NCBI GenBank assembly: GCA_002118135.1 | Contig: BDIU01000136.1 | Span: 372,001 to 436,000, forward strand | Source: Trebouxia sp. TZW2008 | Lineage: Eukaryota > Chlorophyta > Trebouxiophyceae > Trebouxiales > Trebouxiaceae | Reading direction: 5' to 3' | DNA length: 64,000 nucleotides | Shown: in pieces, positions 47,463-59,400 of the stretch | Position numbering within the stretch: position 1 is the first letter of the stretch | Layout of the letters: every line of letters starts with the position of its first letter | Translations under genes and position numbers: made by a program | The notes under the pieces: generated by a model | The model's input: only the letters and a program-made list of their open reading frames with translations | Databases searched by the model: none | What the model was told of the DNA's origin: nothing

Positions 47463-50126
47463 TCAAGTTTTACACAAGATGTCCTGCTCATGGACCACAA
47501 CATACTGAGTTCCTTCTGGCGTTTCCATGGCCTCTCCAGCATACTTGAAGTACAGCACTGTATCTCCCTCCTTGACCTACATGAGCAATGCAGAAATCAT
47601 CAATATTGAACAATTTATCTGACCAATGCACACTTTGCGCCCCTGAATAGGTAGCCAGATGTTACTTCTCGAAGTCTTTGGCCTGAAAAGCACAGGTGAA
47701 TGTGTCTAACAACCAAAGGCAACTGATCCGCATTTCACTGAATCCATGCATTCATCAAAAAGCCAGGCTAGACAGGCTCAGCAGGCCCAGCTGGAGCAAT
47801 CCCCTGCCTCAAACCAGTTTGATCTTGTGCTAGGTTGACCAGCATTTGCATCAAAGAGGTCCAATCCATGTCAGACAGTGACTCCAAATTCTCAAACAAC
47901 ACAGCCCGTCTTAGGCATGACAGACAAGCTACAAACAACATGGCATGAGAAATTGACTGCAAATACTGTATCCCATCCAAGAGTGTACAGCATTTGCATG
48001 AGCCCAGGTATGACTGCTGTAAGACATGCTCTCATGTGTGAGGTTGTCATTGAGTCTCAAATGACTCAGCACACCTTGGGTGCCTTGCAGGAGCCGTCCC
48101 TGTCTCGTTTGCCAGGGCTCGTTCTAACCACAGAGCCGCTTTGCAGTCTCTTCCATGCAGTTTGATTCAGAAGACAGCAACACATGACATCGCAGACAGT
48201 AATATCAAGCCGCAAACAACATGGCCCACCTTAGGTGTCTTGCGGGAGCCATCCTTTTCTCGCTTGCCAGGGCCGGTCCTGACGACAGAGCCGCTTTGTG
48301 GTCTCTCCCGTGCAGTCTCTGGTAGCACCAAGCCTCCAGCAGTAACAGACGTCTGCTCTTGAATCTGCAATGCCGCAACCCAACAGTCAGTCTTCACTCA
48401 TGACCACACTGCAGCTTTTGCTTGAAAGCTGAAAGACAAGATGTCTGAGGCTAGCATGCCATCACACAGTCTTCAGTAGTGTCCGCACTGCAGCTTTTGC
48501 TAGCTAGCTGGAACACATGCTTTTTGCAGCTAACATGGCACTGGCGACACTTGCAGGAAAAGAGACATATGCCTGTGAAAATGTAGAAATCAGCCTGAGC
48601 ATGTTTGCGCAGTTTGGACATGCGACTTGAAGACATCCTTGTTGTGGGGACAATGCAACTGGGAAGCAATCACTTCACCTTAATTGCAGTGGTGCCTTTG
48701 AGCAGCAATCACTTCATGTTGATAGCAGTGACAATTTGGTACCAGAAACTTTCTCAATAACAAATGCAGTCATGTTCCAAGGGGAATCTGCTGCATGGTC
48801 TGATTGATCCAATATAAACAGTTGAGATTAGCACAAGACCAAACTGGTCGGAGACAATGGAGCCGCTCCAGTCCATACCTAGCTGGGCCTGCTCAGCCTG
48901 TCCAGTATGTGCGTGCAATGAATGAATGAATGAATGAATGAATGAATGAATGAATGAATGAATGAATGAATGAATGAATGAATGAATGAATGAACCCTAG
49001 CAATGAAGAAATGAATGAGTGAACCCTATCAAGGAGCGGGTTTCTTAGCAAGCAATGCAGTCGGATTGTAAGGAGTTCTTACTGCATGGAGTGCTGACGC
49101 AGTGCTCACTCATATTTGCCTACTCACCCTTTTGACTATGAGGAAGATACACAAGCAAAGCAAGTATGGTAATCACTAGCAAACTGCAATCATCACTGCA
49201 CATATATATGTCAGAAAGCATGAGAATGTCATGAGCTCAATGATTAAAACAATCAATCAATCAATCAATCAATACAATTTACAGTCCGGGGTAGGGAGCC
49301 AGATGTGACTCATTGGACTTCCTGGCTTGAAAGCACATGTGCATGTGTCTGGCAACCAAAGGCAGCTGATCAGCGTTTGCCTCAAAGAAAAGGCGAATGT
49401 CCCGCTGATGAAAGGCTGAACCAAACAAAGAATTAAATGCTCACCTTGATGAGGACTCTGTCACCCACTGGTTTGAGCTCTGGGATGTCTGACGCTGTGG
49501 CATTACTTTTTGGCATAATGCCTATACAGTCATCCTCCCTCAGCATGGTGTGCAGTTGACCCTGAATGTCAAGATCTGTGGACCCGATGCCGAATTTGCT
49601 ATATATTATTGTTTGGCCGACTTCTAGAGTGAATTGTTGTGTGTTGCCGTTTACTCTGCCATCCCCAAGAGCGACAATATCTCCTGAATGCCAGCATGAT
49701 TGATGTCATTCGCTGCTGCATATGTAATAAGAATGCAACGCGCATGGTCTGGTTTGTGAAGCATAAAGGTTGCATACGCTGACCTGATGTTGGCTTTGTT
49801 TGGGCCGATCCTGGGAGCATTATACCGCCCTTGGTCTGCTCTTCTGCGTCCGCAACTTTGCAAAGCACCAGATCCCCCTTTGGGTTGACCTGCAAAAGCA
49901 GCATGTTGGCGTTGATGTGAAGATGCTGGGGGGGTGCAAGGTCGGGCGACGGCGGCATCGCTGGACATGCCTTAGAGTACTGGCTGGGCAACTCAATGGC
50001 AGCAGCTGCGCGCGTGCAGTTCCTCATGCGATATCGCAAGCTTAGCGCCGGCCGCTGCAACCTGCTGTTGACCCCGGTGTGCGGTCGCGTACAAGGCACA
50101 GTTGTGCCGAGCATTGCCTGAGACAT
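47463..50126 (-). CDS. CPN20: Chloroplast co-chaperonin with two GroES domains (CPN20/CPN21)
   Basis: Caps plastid Cpn60 barrels during folding of imported proteins. Exon 1 (49971-50126) has a transit peptide (MSQAMLGTTVPCTRP, Arg/Ala-rich) ending in AAAAIELPSQYSK. The first GroES domain follows as VNPKGDLVLCKVADAEEQTK with mobile loop GGIMLPGSA, and exon about 49445-49682 continues GDIVALGDGRVNGN, IIYSKFGIGSTDLDI and LREDDCIGI. The second domain starts LKPVGDRVLIK, has mobile loop AGGLVLPETARERP (exon about 48236-48366), and ends VLYFKYAGEAMETPEG plus VVVHEQDILCKT (47463-47580). Two fused GroES units are specific to plastids. Intron 1 (49890-49970) seems to use a GC donor. Confidence 0.95.
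48048..48165 (-). repeat. Decayed copy of the CPN20 second mobile-loop exon end
   Basis: caccttgggtgccttgcagg, agccgtccctgtctcg, ttgccagggctcgttct and acagagccgctttg match 48227-48310 in order. It lies downstream of the real exon in gene orientation and includes its donor. Confidence 0.85.
48829..48995. repeat. SINE-like dispersed repeat, copy 3, with long (AATG)n tail
   Basis: agcacaagaccaaactggtc, ggagacaatgg, gctccagtccatacct and agctgggcctgctcagcctg are followed by roughly 19 uninterrupted aatg units (48917-48994). It lies in a CPN20 intron. Confidence 0.75.
49247..49274. repeat. (AATC)n microsatellite
   Basis: Six to seven aatc units in a CPN20 intron. Confidence 0.9.
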
Positions 50127-50491
50127 ACTTGCTGAATGCTAGAAGCTGTGAATGGAATGAAAGCCAGCCGGAGAAACACCCGTTCGGCAGTTCTGCGCTT
50201 GCGATCGCGGTGAGTGTAACGCTCACGCACGGAGTCGGAGGCGTTTCGCGTCGCCATGTTGCCAAATTGCCGAAAGCATTCACAGAAGTCCGACAGGCTG
50301 TGCGGTCCCGCTGGGATTCTGCAGCATTGATTTACATGCTCCGCGATTTGTTTCTGGTGTGCAGCACACAGCCTGCAAGCGTCATATGACGATACTCGCG
50401 CTGTTGGTGTTGATGCGGACTTGTTGTGACTGTTGAGCGACTGTTGCAAAAGTGACGGCAACGTCGTATCGCAGCACGTCCATCGTTACTG
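50127..50491. promoter_or_regulatory. Divergent promoter region, CPN20 / MDN1
   Basis: 365 bp between opposite start codons, CpG-rich. It should contain both promoters. Confidence 0.55.
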
Positions 50492-53400
50492 ATGTCTTTT
50501 GACTGGCATCGTGCCTTTGAAGTCCTACATCAACGCTTGCCAGAGCTGGCCGCAAGCCCGGACATCGCGAGTCTCCTGGAACAGCAGGTCGGTGTTAATT
50601 TTGGTCAGTCCGCACCTGTACATGCACGATGCGATCCCTGCGCAGCGCTTCAAGACATCTTCATGACCTAACGTCTGATTGTGCCATGCTCACAGGCTGC
50701 GCCGGACCCCTTAGCAGCTGCACGACTCGCTGCAAGTTACCTGCTCAATCCCAGCATTACTCTGGTTGTCGCCAGCTGCTTCAGACCGGTCTTGCTGCAG
50801 CTGGTCAGTCATGTCGAGGAGCTGCAACAAAACCCATCAGGGCCAATCACAGTTGAATATTACATTGCACTGGTGCATCTGCAAGAGGTTGCTCCACACT
50901 TTGAGCGGTGCGTCTGCAATGCTTTTGTTGAACATACTGACGCAACAATCCTGGGCTGCCTCTAGAGACTGAGGCTGCCGTTATGATGCCTAAAGGCATA
51001 GACTTTTCTCTCTTTGCTGGATGTCTGGCTCACAGCACCAGCATTGACACTGTGGTCACTGTTGCAGATTGCTTGTGGCATACCTTGCGCCATCACAGCA
51101 AGTGTTGCAGCAGCTGTCAGCAACAGAGGAGCCAGAACAAGGCACTGCACTTGCAAGGGCTGCATGGCGATCACTGCAACTGCTTCCAGACCTGCAGTCA
51201 AGCTATAATGCAGCAGCGCTATATTCTTCTATGCTGCACAAGGTGTGCAATGCTTGAGATGCCGTCACATGAGGACTCATCATAGTCTGCCAACTGGACC
51301 ATTTTCTAATATTCCTTGCAGTTCTGAGTGTGCATTGCATCAGATTACATCAAGTTTTTGATCTATTGTCTTGGAAACCCAACAAGCGGCCATCCTGGCA
51401 GTCTTCAAATCAAGCACAACTGCGCCATAAGGCATTGCCAGGATGCATACACATGCTGCTCATGTCAATGTGTAAATGCAGGTACCAGATGTGCGCTGGT
51501 ATGGTGTGCACTGTGTAGCCATCATGACAAAGCTGGTAAGGCTTCATGATTGTGCTTGGCATGAATAAATACCGCACCTTACATGCTGCTGGCAGGGTTT
51601 TTGCTACACCATGTCTCAATTGTATTGATGTCAAGATTTGGCTCATCCCGAGTTGTGCATGGTGATCTGAGTGCATTCAGGTACTGAACCTGCTGCGTTC
51701 GTTTGATTGTGCGTCAAACAGGACCAGTCTAGTGACATCTGGATTGCTTTGGTGCCAGTGCAAGTTTGTTCTCTGGTGTGGCCACAGGGTGATCAGGGCA
51801 AGCAACAGCTTCTATCTCAAGTGCTCACAAGAGAGCAGCAGCTCGAGTGCTTCATGCGAGAGCGTGAGCGCAGCTTAGCTCTCAAAGTCCAACAGGCAGC
51901 CATGTGGGATCCACATGCTCAGCAGGCACAGCATGCGCATTCAAATCACTGGCAGCAGCCTCAGCAGCTTCAGCAGCAGGAAACAATACCCATGGATGCC
52001 ACAAACAGCAACATGACAGATGACATATCATTACAACAGCAGGCAGGCTATGTGAGTGTGTGCGGCATAGATCTACCTTGCAAGCAGGTCGAAGCCACAG
52101 CTGCCAGCGGTGGCCACAGACTGGTGCACACTGCAGCTATGCAAGAGAACATGCTGGCTGCTGCCCTGGCCCTCTGCCAAAACAGGCCGCTGCTGCTTGA
52201 AGGCCCTCCAGGTATATTTGTTGTGACGCCTCTGTCACACACGCACACAACACAAGATCAATACAAAAACAGTGACGTAGGCAATTCAAATGTATACTTG
52301 TGACAGCATAACACAAGGACAGCCAACATATACGTCAAGTGTAGTGCTCATGCCAGCGTGATACAAGAAGAGCTGCAAACCCCAGCAAGCATATGAGGCA
52401 CGTCTGGCTCAATTGCTCATGCTGACAAGACCCAAGACAGCTGTGGGTCGCTGCATGCCTATTGCGACCTGATACATCATATATCTCAGCAAGTTTTGTG
52501 ACCTCAAGCAATGGCGTTGATGCTGGGTGCCATGGCAAGGATGTACATGCAGTATTCACACATGGCAACCTTTCAGCCTTTACAACCCCCGCTTCCCCTG
52601 GGGGCGGGAGCACCCAAAACCGCGCCAAAGGCCGTGCGTGGGCACCCCACACAAATTTGCATTGCTGTCAGTACGTTACTAGTGTAGCCCACACAAAGTG
52701 CCTGCAACCCCCACAAACCTGCACACATAGTCTGGGCAAACCCCTGATTGTCAGAGGCCTGTCACATCATCTGGCGTCACACACGGCCGTCTTTCAGCAT
52801 GTCACAGTTGGTCACATCATCTGGCGTCACACATGGCCGTCTTTCAGCATGTCACAGTTGGTCACATCATCTGGCGTTACTCCTGTCTGAAAGCTGGCTG
52901 AATGGGTGTCATTCTGACAGCTTGTCAGTATCCATGTTCAGGCTGTGGAAAGACAGCTTTGGTGGAGGAGCTAGCAAGGGTGACAGGCAACACAGATATG
53001 GTGAGGGTGCATGTGGATGACCAAATGGACAGCAAGAGCCTGCTGGGCGCCTATGTGTGTACTACCAATCCTGGGGAGTTTGTGTGGCAGCCAGGCCCCC
53101 TCACTCAGGTGAGCTGCTGTCCTTACACTGTGGCTCAGAACTGCTCCTTGCAAGTGTCATACCAATGGGACTGGCTGCAACAGCTCATGTCTGTATGTAG
53201 CTTTTTGAGGGTGCCTTTATAAACCTGGAAAAACTTGAAACCTGAAAAGGCGTCTTTGTCTTTCCTTTGTGGTCAATGCTACCCAGCCAACACATGCAGC
53301 TGTGCTCGCTAGCCAGGAAGCATCTGATGTATCATACAGAGCTCTCAAACCCGGACTGTCACTTTCTACTGATGGGTTGCAGGTGCCTTCAACAGGCGCT

Positions 53401-56400
53401 GACTGCAAAAGCTCATTTTGACAGCCTAGAATTGCTAGTGGTTTGGCACCCTGGCAAGCGTCTGACATCAGTGTGTGACACACGAGATGCAGAACTTGAA
53501 GCTAGACCCGCCTTGTGTATCCTTGTTGTGCTGTCGTTCACTGAGGATGCCAGCGCGAGCCTGCAGCTCAATACATTCCATTCGAACAAGCATATGTGTG
53601 CAGGCTGTAGCTCAAGGCAAGTGGCTGGTGATTGAGGACTTGAATTTGGCACCTCCTGAGGTGCTGGCCGCCTTAGCCCCGCTACTGGCCAACCGCCACC
53701 TGCACCTGCCTCAAAGGGCACAGCTCATCAGCGCTGCTCCAGGCTTTCAGCTGTTAGCGTCAATCACAACAGCACCAGGTCAGTATGGAACAGCGTCGCA
53801 CAGCTTCTCAACAGCACCAGGTCAGTATGGAACAGCATCGCACAGCTTCTCAACAGCACCACATAGCTTCACAACAGCACCATGGCAGGCACCTTCTGCT
53901 TGCCTGTTGCAGACCCTCGTCTTGTGACACTATATAATGCGTCATGAACTGGTCACATCTGCAAACTTTGAGATGCTATTTGTTTTGGTTGCGCTGATTG
54001 TCATTGCTGTTGTTATCACTGTCATGACCAATGCAGGCAACGGTTCAGCAGGAGCGTATGGAAGCTCTCAGGCCGTGAAGGATGTGTTAGGCAACCTGCT
54101 GACAAGCGTGACACTGGCACAGCCGACTGATCAAGATCAGCAGGCCATCATGCAGGGGCTGTTCCCCGACCTGGCCTGCCTGCTGCCCTGCGCCATGTGC
54201 ATGCTGCACCTGGTGCGGCGAGCTGCTGGCCAGCTTCCGCCTCATCACCTTGCCACTGAGTACGCTCTTCTTGGCTCAACTTCTGCCCAGCTGCTCACAT
54301 CCATCTGAACTTAAATCTGGACCTGTGCAGATTGCAAGCACCCACACCAGTTTCCCGCACATCGTAGCTGCTGCCTCTTGCATGGTGTCTCTGTCTTCTT
54401 CCAAGTGCCTTGTTGCCACTGGAGATGGTGTTGCTGTGTCTCACCCAAGGACCTATGCTCGGCAAGCAGTAGCCGCGCTGCATGTTTCAGGGCTAGCATC
54501 AGCACGGCTTTATTGAGCAATAATGATGCGGATTGCAGCTGCCGTGGATGTACACTCGCCTTCGTGCAGGGTGTACGAGCAGATGGGTGTAACATAGTGC
54601 AGGAAGGCAGATGTGGTATTGAGATCCCAGTAAACCTTACCCAACTGGTTTCTGTTTTTCAGATAGTCAATTTCACACTTGGGATCAGTTGTTGCTTGAT
54701 GCTCAGCACTTGTGGTCGGCAAGCTACAGCGCAGCTGCAGCTCAGTCTACAGATGCAGCAGCACCAGCAACAGCTTCTGTAAAATTTTTACCCTGGGCGG
54801 GATTGTCTGGCAAACGCATCAGCTTAGGTGTGAGTGGGGTCACAGAAACTCTCATGCTCAAGTGACCTTTGAACTCAGAGTTCATACAGTGCATGCGTTG
54901 AGTTACTAGCTTTGATGCTGCTTCTGATGGTGCAGGGAAGGCAATGTGGAATGGCGTGTGTCAAGGGCGCTGGCAGCAGGAGGGGTGAAGGCAGGGGATG
55001 TGGGGCTGCATGTGGGCCGCCACTATTCAATCAGAGACCTAAGGGTCTGGTGTAGCCGCATGCAGGTACCTCTCTTCAACCATACTGCACGTAGACAGAG
55101 GCTCCCGCTATGACGCCACACAGCATAGACTGTTATTTTCTAAACAGAATGGGCTGCTTGGGTTGCAGTGTTGTGCATTTAGAGCAGCCAAGAGCAATCA
55201 ATGAGGCTCACTGCATTCAGACGCTAGCCAGGGCTAGCAACAGCTCTTCTGCATGCCATGCGCATTGAGTTGCCTGACAGCTGCCATGGCACTATTTGGC
55301 AGGCCACTCTTCAAAGACATAGCCAGACTCACCCTTGCCAATGACATTGCCATTGCTGAAGTTGCCATTGGCTGCCTGCAGCTGACAGCACTAGTACATT
55401 GGTGTAGACTGTGCTTCCTGCGCAAACATCATGCCACGGTGCATCATATGTTCTTCCGGAAGCTTGCACATGCTATTGAACACATGATACATCAGTAGCT
55501 TACTGCTGTCATCCTTATGCTTGCTAGTGATGTCCATGACCCTTTTATGTGCTTTATGCATCCCAAGGTGTGCAAGCTGCAATACTTTGGGACATGAATG
55601 TATTACTTCGACAGCTACCAACGTGCAGAGTCTACACCATCGGATGCTTGCCCAGTCCGTGCATGGTATCGAGGCCAGCAGGCATAGCATGGTTGATATT
55701 GTGCTGTCTGAGCAAAGACTATGCTGCATTGCATCATGCATTCCTTTTGCAAGCTTTGTACAGCACATCAGATATCAATAGCTACTGTTTTGCAGAGTCT
55801 GCACCACCAGCTGCTTGCCCGCGTCGTTTGTGGTGTTGAAGCCAGCAGGCACAGCATGGATGCTAGTGCGTTGCCCATCAGTGTGCGGGAGCCTGCGTTT
55901 GTGGAGGCCGCAGATTGCTTTGCTGCCCTCATTGCCAGACCCCAGGTCAGTGTTTGACCTGCCAGCCTGTCTGCACTGGCAATGCATTCCAGTCAGTTCT
56001 CATCCTGTTGCAGCTTGATGTTCACCACATCCTGTTGTGACCCAGAAGGACATCACTGATCACCTTTGACTTCAAGCTCAACTCTGTGATATAGTGTGAG
56101 TTTCTGTGTCAAAAATTCTCACATGCAAATGACCGGGTCAACCTTGGCCATGTCAACTTCTCATGCCGTGCAGCTTGCCCCTCTGGCCTCAGACTGATGC
56201 CAGATTGGCATGCCGTTGTGCTGACTATATAGGGCTTGCTAGTACGCTGTCCCCTGCCAGACCCTATTTCAGGGTTTGCTGTTGAGCTATCAGCTGGTGT
56301 GTGAAGCATGTGCAAATGATCCTCAGTCACACAGACACAGTCTGTACAAGATATGTATGTGAGGCATGGATAACTCCTTTACAAGATCACCCTCCGTGCT

Positions 56401-59400
56401 TGAGGTGTGTCTGGTTGCTTTACATGAAGCGGCTTGTACATGATAAAACGTGTACAAGATATGCATGCTGAGGTATAACTGACTGCCTTACAGTTTGTCC
56501 TGTACAATAGACGTTCATATACAGCCTGTACAGTCTATACATCATCTGTACCTGAGAGGTCTGTGAGTGTTTGCAGGCCAAGATGAGCCTTCTGAGGGCG
56601 TTAGCAGCGCTGTGGGGCTTGGGAGATGAACAGGTGCAGCTGTATGCTTCCCTGACCAAGCCCAGCATGCACGCTGGTCAAGCAAAAGTCAGCATCGGCA
56701 GAGCTATGCTGCCCCACTTTGCGCCACCCTCATCCAAGCACCCTGCCACAGCAAGCATGGCCAACGCCAACAGGGTCAGTGCTCTGGTTCTTTTGCAGTG
56801 CGTGTGTTGGTGAGGCACGCATTGTATGTTCAAGTGACAGTGTTGCTGGCATTCAACAAGGTGTACATGCATGGCCCAGCATGCACAGCAGTCAGTTTGA
56901 AACCAGCATACGCTGAGCCATGCTGCCTCACTTTGCTCCACCCTCATCCAAGCAGCCTGCCATAGCAAGCGTGGCCAATGCCAACCGGGTCAGTGCACAG
57001 TGACCTGAAGACTGCCCTTACATTGAGTGTCTTCGCATAAGTGTTCAACACTGCTGGCAAATGCTAGCCGGTTAACGCACAGTGACTTGAAGAATCCCCT
57101 TACATCGAGTGTCTTTGCATAGGTTCTGAAAACTGCTGGCAATGCTCACTGAACACGCATGCATTGCCCAGCATGTTCAAGCACATTTTGTGCATGTTGT
57201 CTGAAGCTGCCAGTCAAAGCTTTGGGCTGCGATATTCAGTAGCAAGTATGAACAGCATTGCAGTCCTGAGACCCATCCTGCAGCGCAATCTGGCAGGCAT
57301 GTTGACATGTGAATGGGCTGCGCCATGTTGATGTCAGGGTCTGGGAGGCTGACTTGCATGGTATCATGATCATCATCATTTACATGCTTGCTAGTGAGGT
57401 ATATGCCTCTTCCAGGTGCATACAGAACCAATGAACTGCCTTCAGACAGCTCTGTCCACAGCCATTTTGTGCCAAGGCATATTGGCCCCCAATTTAATTG
57501 CAACCGTGCAAAAGTCTTCTGGAGGACGGTCACGGCTTCTTTATGCATTTGGCAGGGTCATCAACTCTCATAAGCAAGCATGCATGTGGTGACATCATGC
57601 AGCTTATCCTGATCATGATGGGGCAGGGCTCCAGCAGCAGCTTCGTACGGACAGGACATGCCATGCGGCTGCTGCAGTCTGTAGCAGTGGCAGTGCAGCA
57701 ACAGGAGCCTGCCTCAGTCCTTGTGCATGCAAACAGGGCCTTCTTACTGGTGTTCAGATTGCAAGGCCTGTCTCGCATGGTGTGCAGGGGTCTAGCAGCA
57801 GCTTTGCACAGACGGGGCATGCCATGCGGCTGCTGCAGTCCGTGGCAGTGGCAGTGCAGCAACAGGAGCCTGCTTTGCTCGTGGGCGAGACCGGTACTGG
57901 CAAGACCACTCTTGTACAAAGTCTTGCCAATCAGGTCAGCCCAATGCCATGCATATGCTCCTTTGCAGTGGTCACGGTCGTGCTGTTTTGGTCAAATTGT
58001 GTCCCTGTAGTGGATTTCAGCCTGTTTTGTGTGCTTCGTAGGTTGTATTTAGCGGTTTTGGAGCTGTTTGTGGTGCTTGCCATGCTTCTTGCTGATACTT
58101 GCATCTGGGTTAGTACAGCTATAATGCTCATCAGGGTCACATGTTAAGCCGATGGCTGCCAAGCTTGTGCTCAATTTGAATCAGCAAACCGACAATTTGA
58201 ATTTGATTGGCAGTGCCTGCAGATGATTGGCAGAGCACTGGAAGCCAGGGACGTGGTATTGCCCTGCTAGCTACGTTTGTTGAGGTTGAATGCTGAGCAA
58301 TGTTGTCTTTTGAGCAGGTGGGTGCCAAGCTGGTTGTGCTGAATCTGAGTCAGCAAACTGATAGCTCGCATCTTGTTGGCGCTTCATAAGCAACGGAAGC
58401 CACGGATGCTTTATCATCCCTATTAGCAACCTTGGTTGTGATAATGTTGAGCAGTACTGTGTTTCAAGCAGGTGGCGGCCAAGCTGGTTGTGCTCAGTTT
58501 GAGTCAGCAAACTGACAGCTCAGATCTGCGGTTTCAAACCAGTAGGAGCCAGGGACGCACACTTGTCACAACTGTTAATGAGCATGGTTGTGCTAAAGTG
58601 TTGAGCAGTGCTGTGTTTCAAGCAGGTGGGTGCGAAGCTGGTTGTGCTGAATCTGAGTCAACAAACAGACAGCTCAGATTTGGTTGGCGGTTTCAAGCCA
58701 GTAGAGCCTCGCGACGCTTTATTGCCCCTGCTGGAAACCTTTCAGAGCCTAGTTAGGCAAACCTGGAGCAGAGGCAATAATGAAGACTTCCTGGGGAGGG
58801 TGACCAAATATGCACAGCGCCAGAAATGGGCTTCGCTGCTGAAAGCCTTCCAGACAGCTGTTCAAAAGGTACACACTAAATTCTCGATTCGAAGAATGTT
58901 CGTTCAACATTCTGAATACATGCAACTTGTAACGGCTGCTTTAGTTCCCAGGAAGCTTGTCCTATTACCAACTGTCCTCCTCAAGAGGTGCCACTGCAGT
59001 CAGAAAGCAGTGATTAATTACCAATTGCGCTGGCCTTACATCAAGTATCCTTTCAAAGCCAAGTTCTGTTGTAAGGACAAAGCAGATGTGACCCAGTCAT
59101 GGCATTTGGCTGCAGCGACACCTTTGAGTAAGGGCTGTGTTGGAAATCAATGTAGGCAGTGTCAAGAGATTCAGAAATGCAGCACTCAGTGGTTTCATTT
59201 GGCAATTCCTAGAATGTCACGGCCCCGCCAAATGCCACCACTTGTGCTGCATTTCTGAACTCTCGTGACACTGACTGCGCTGATCATCAACAGCAATTGC
59301 ACATGGTCATTCAGTGTAGTTTACAGGCCTTCATGGCTTCAGGGTGCCCTTCTGATGTGTGTCATTGGGGATGCATTGTTTGCTGCAGATGCCTGGTCTG

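Noticed and set aside
58608..59258. 216-codon frame taken as one exon
   Set aside because: Only 58626-58868 is conserved midasin; the rest runs past a good gtacac donor into repeat sequence.
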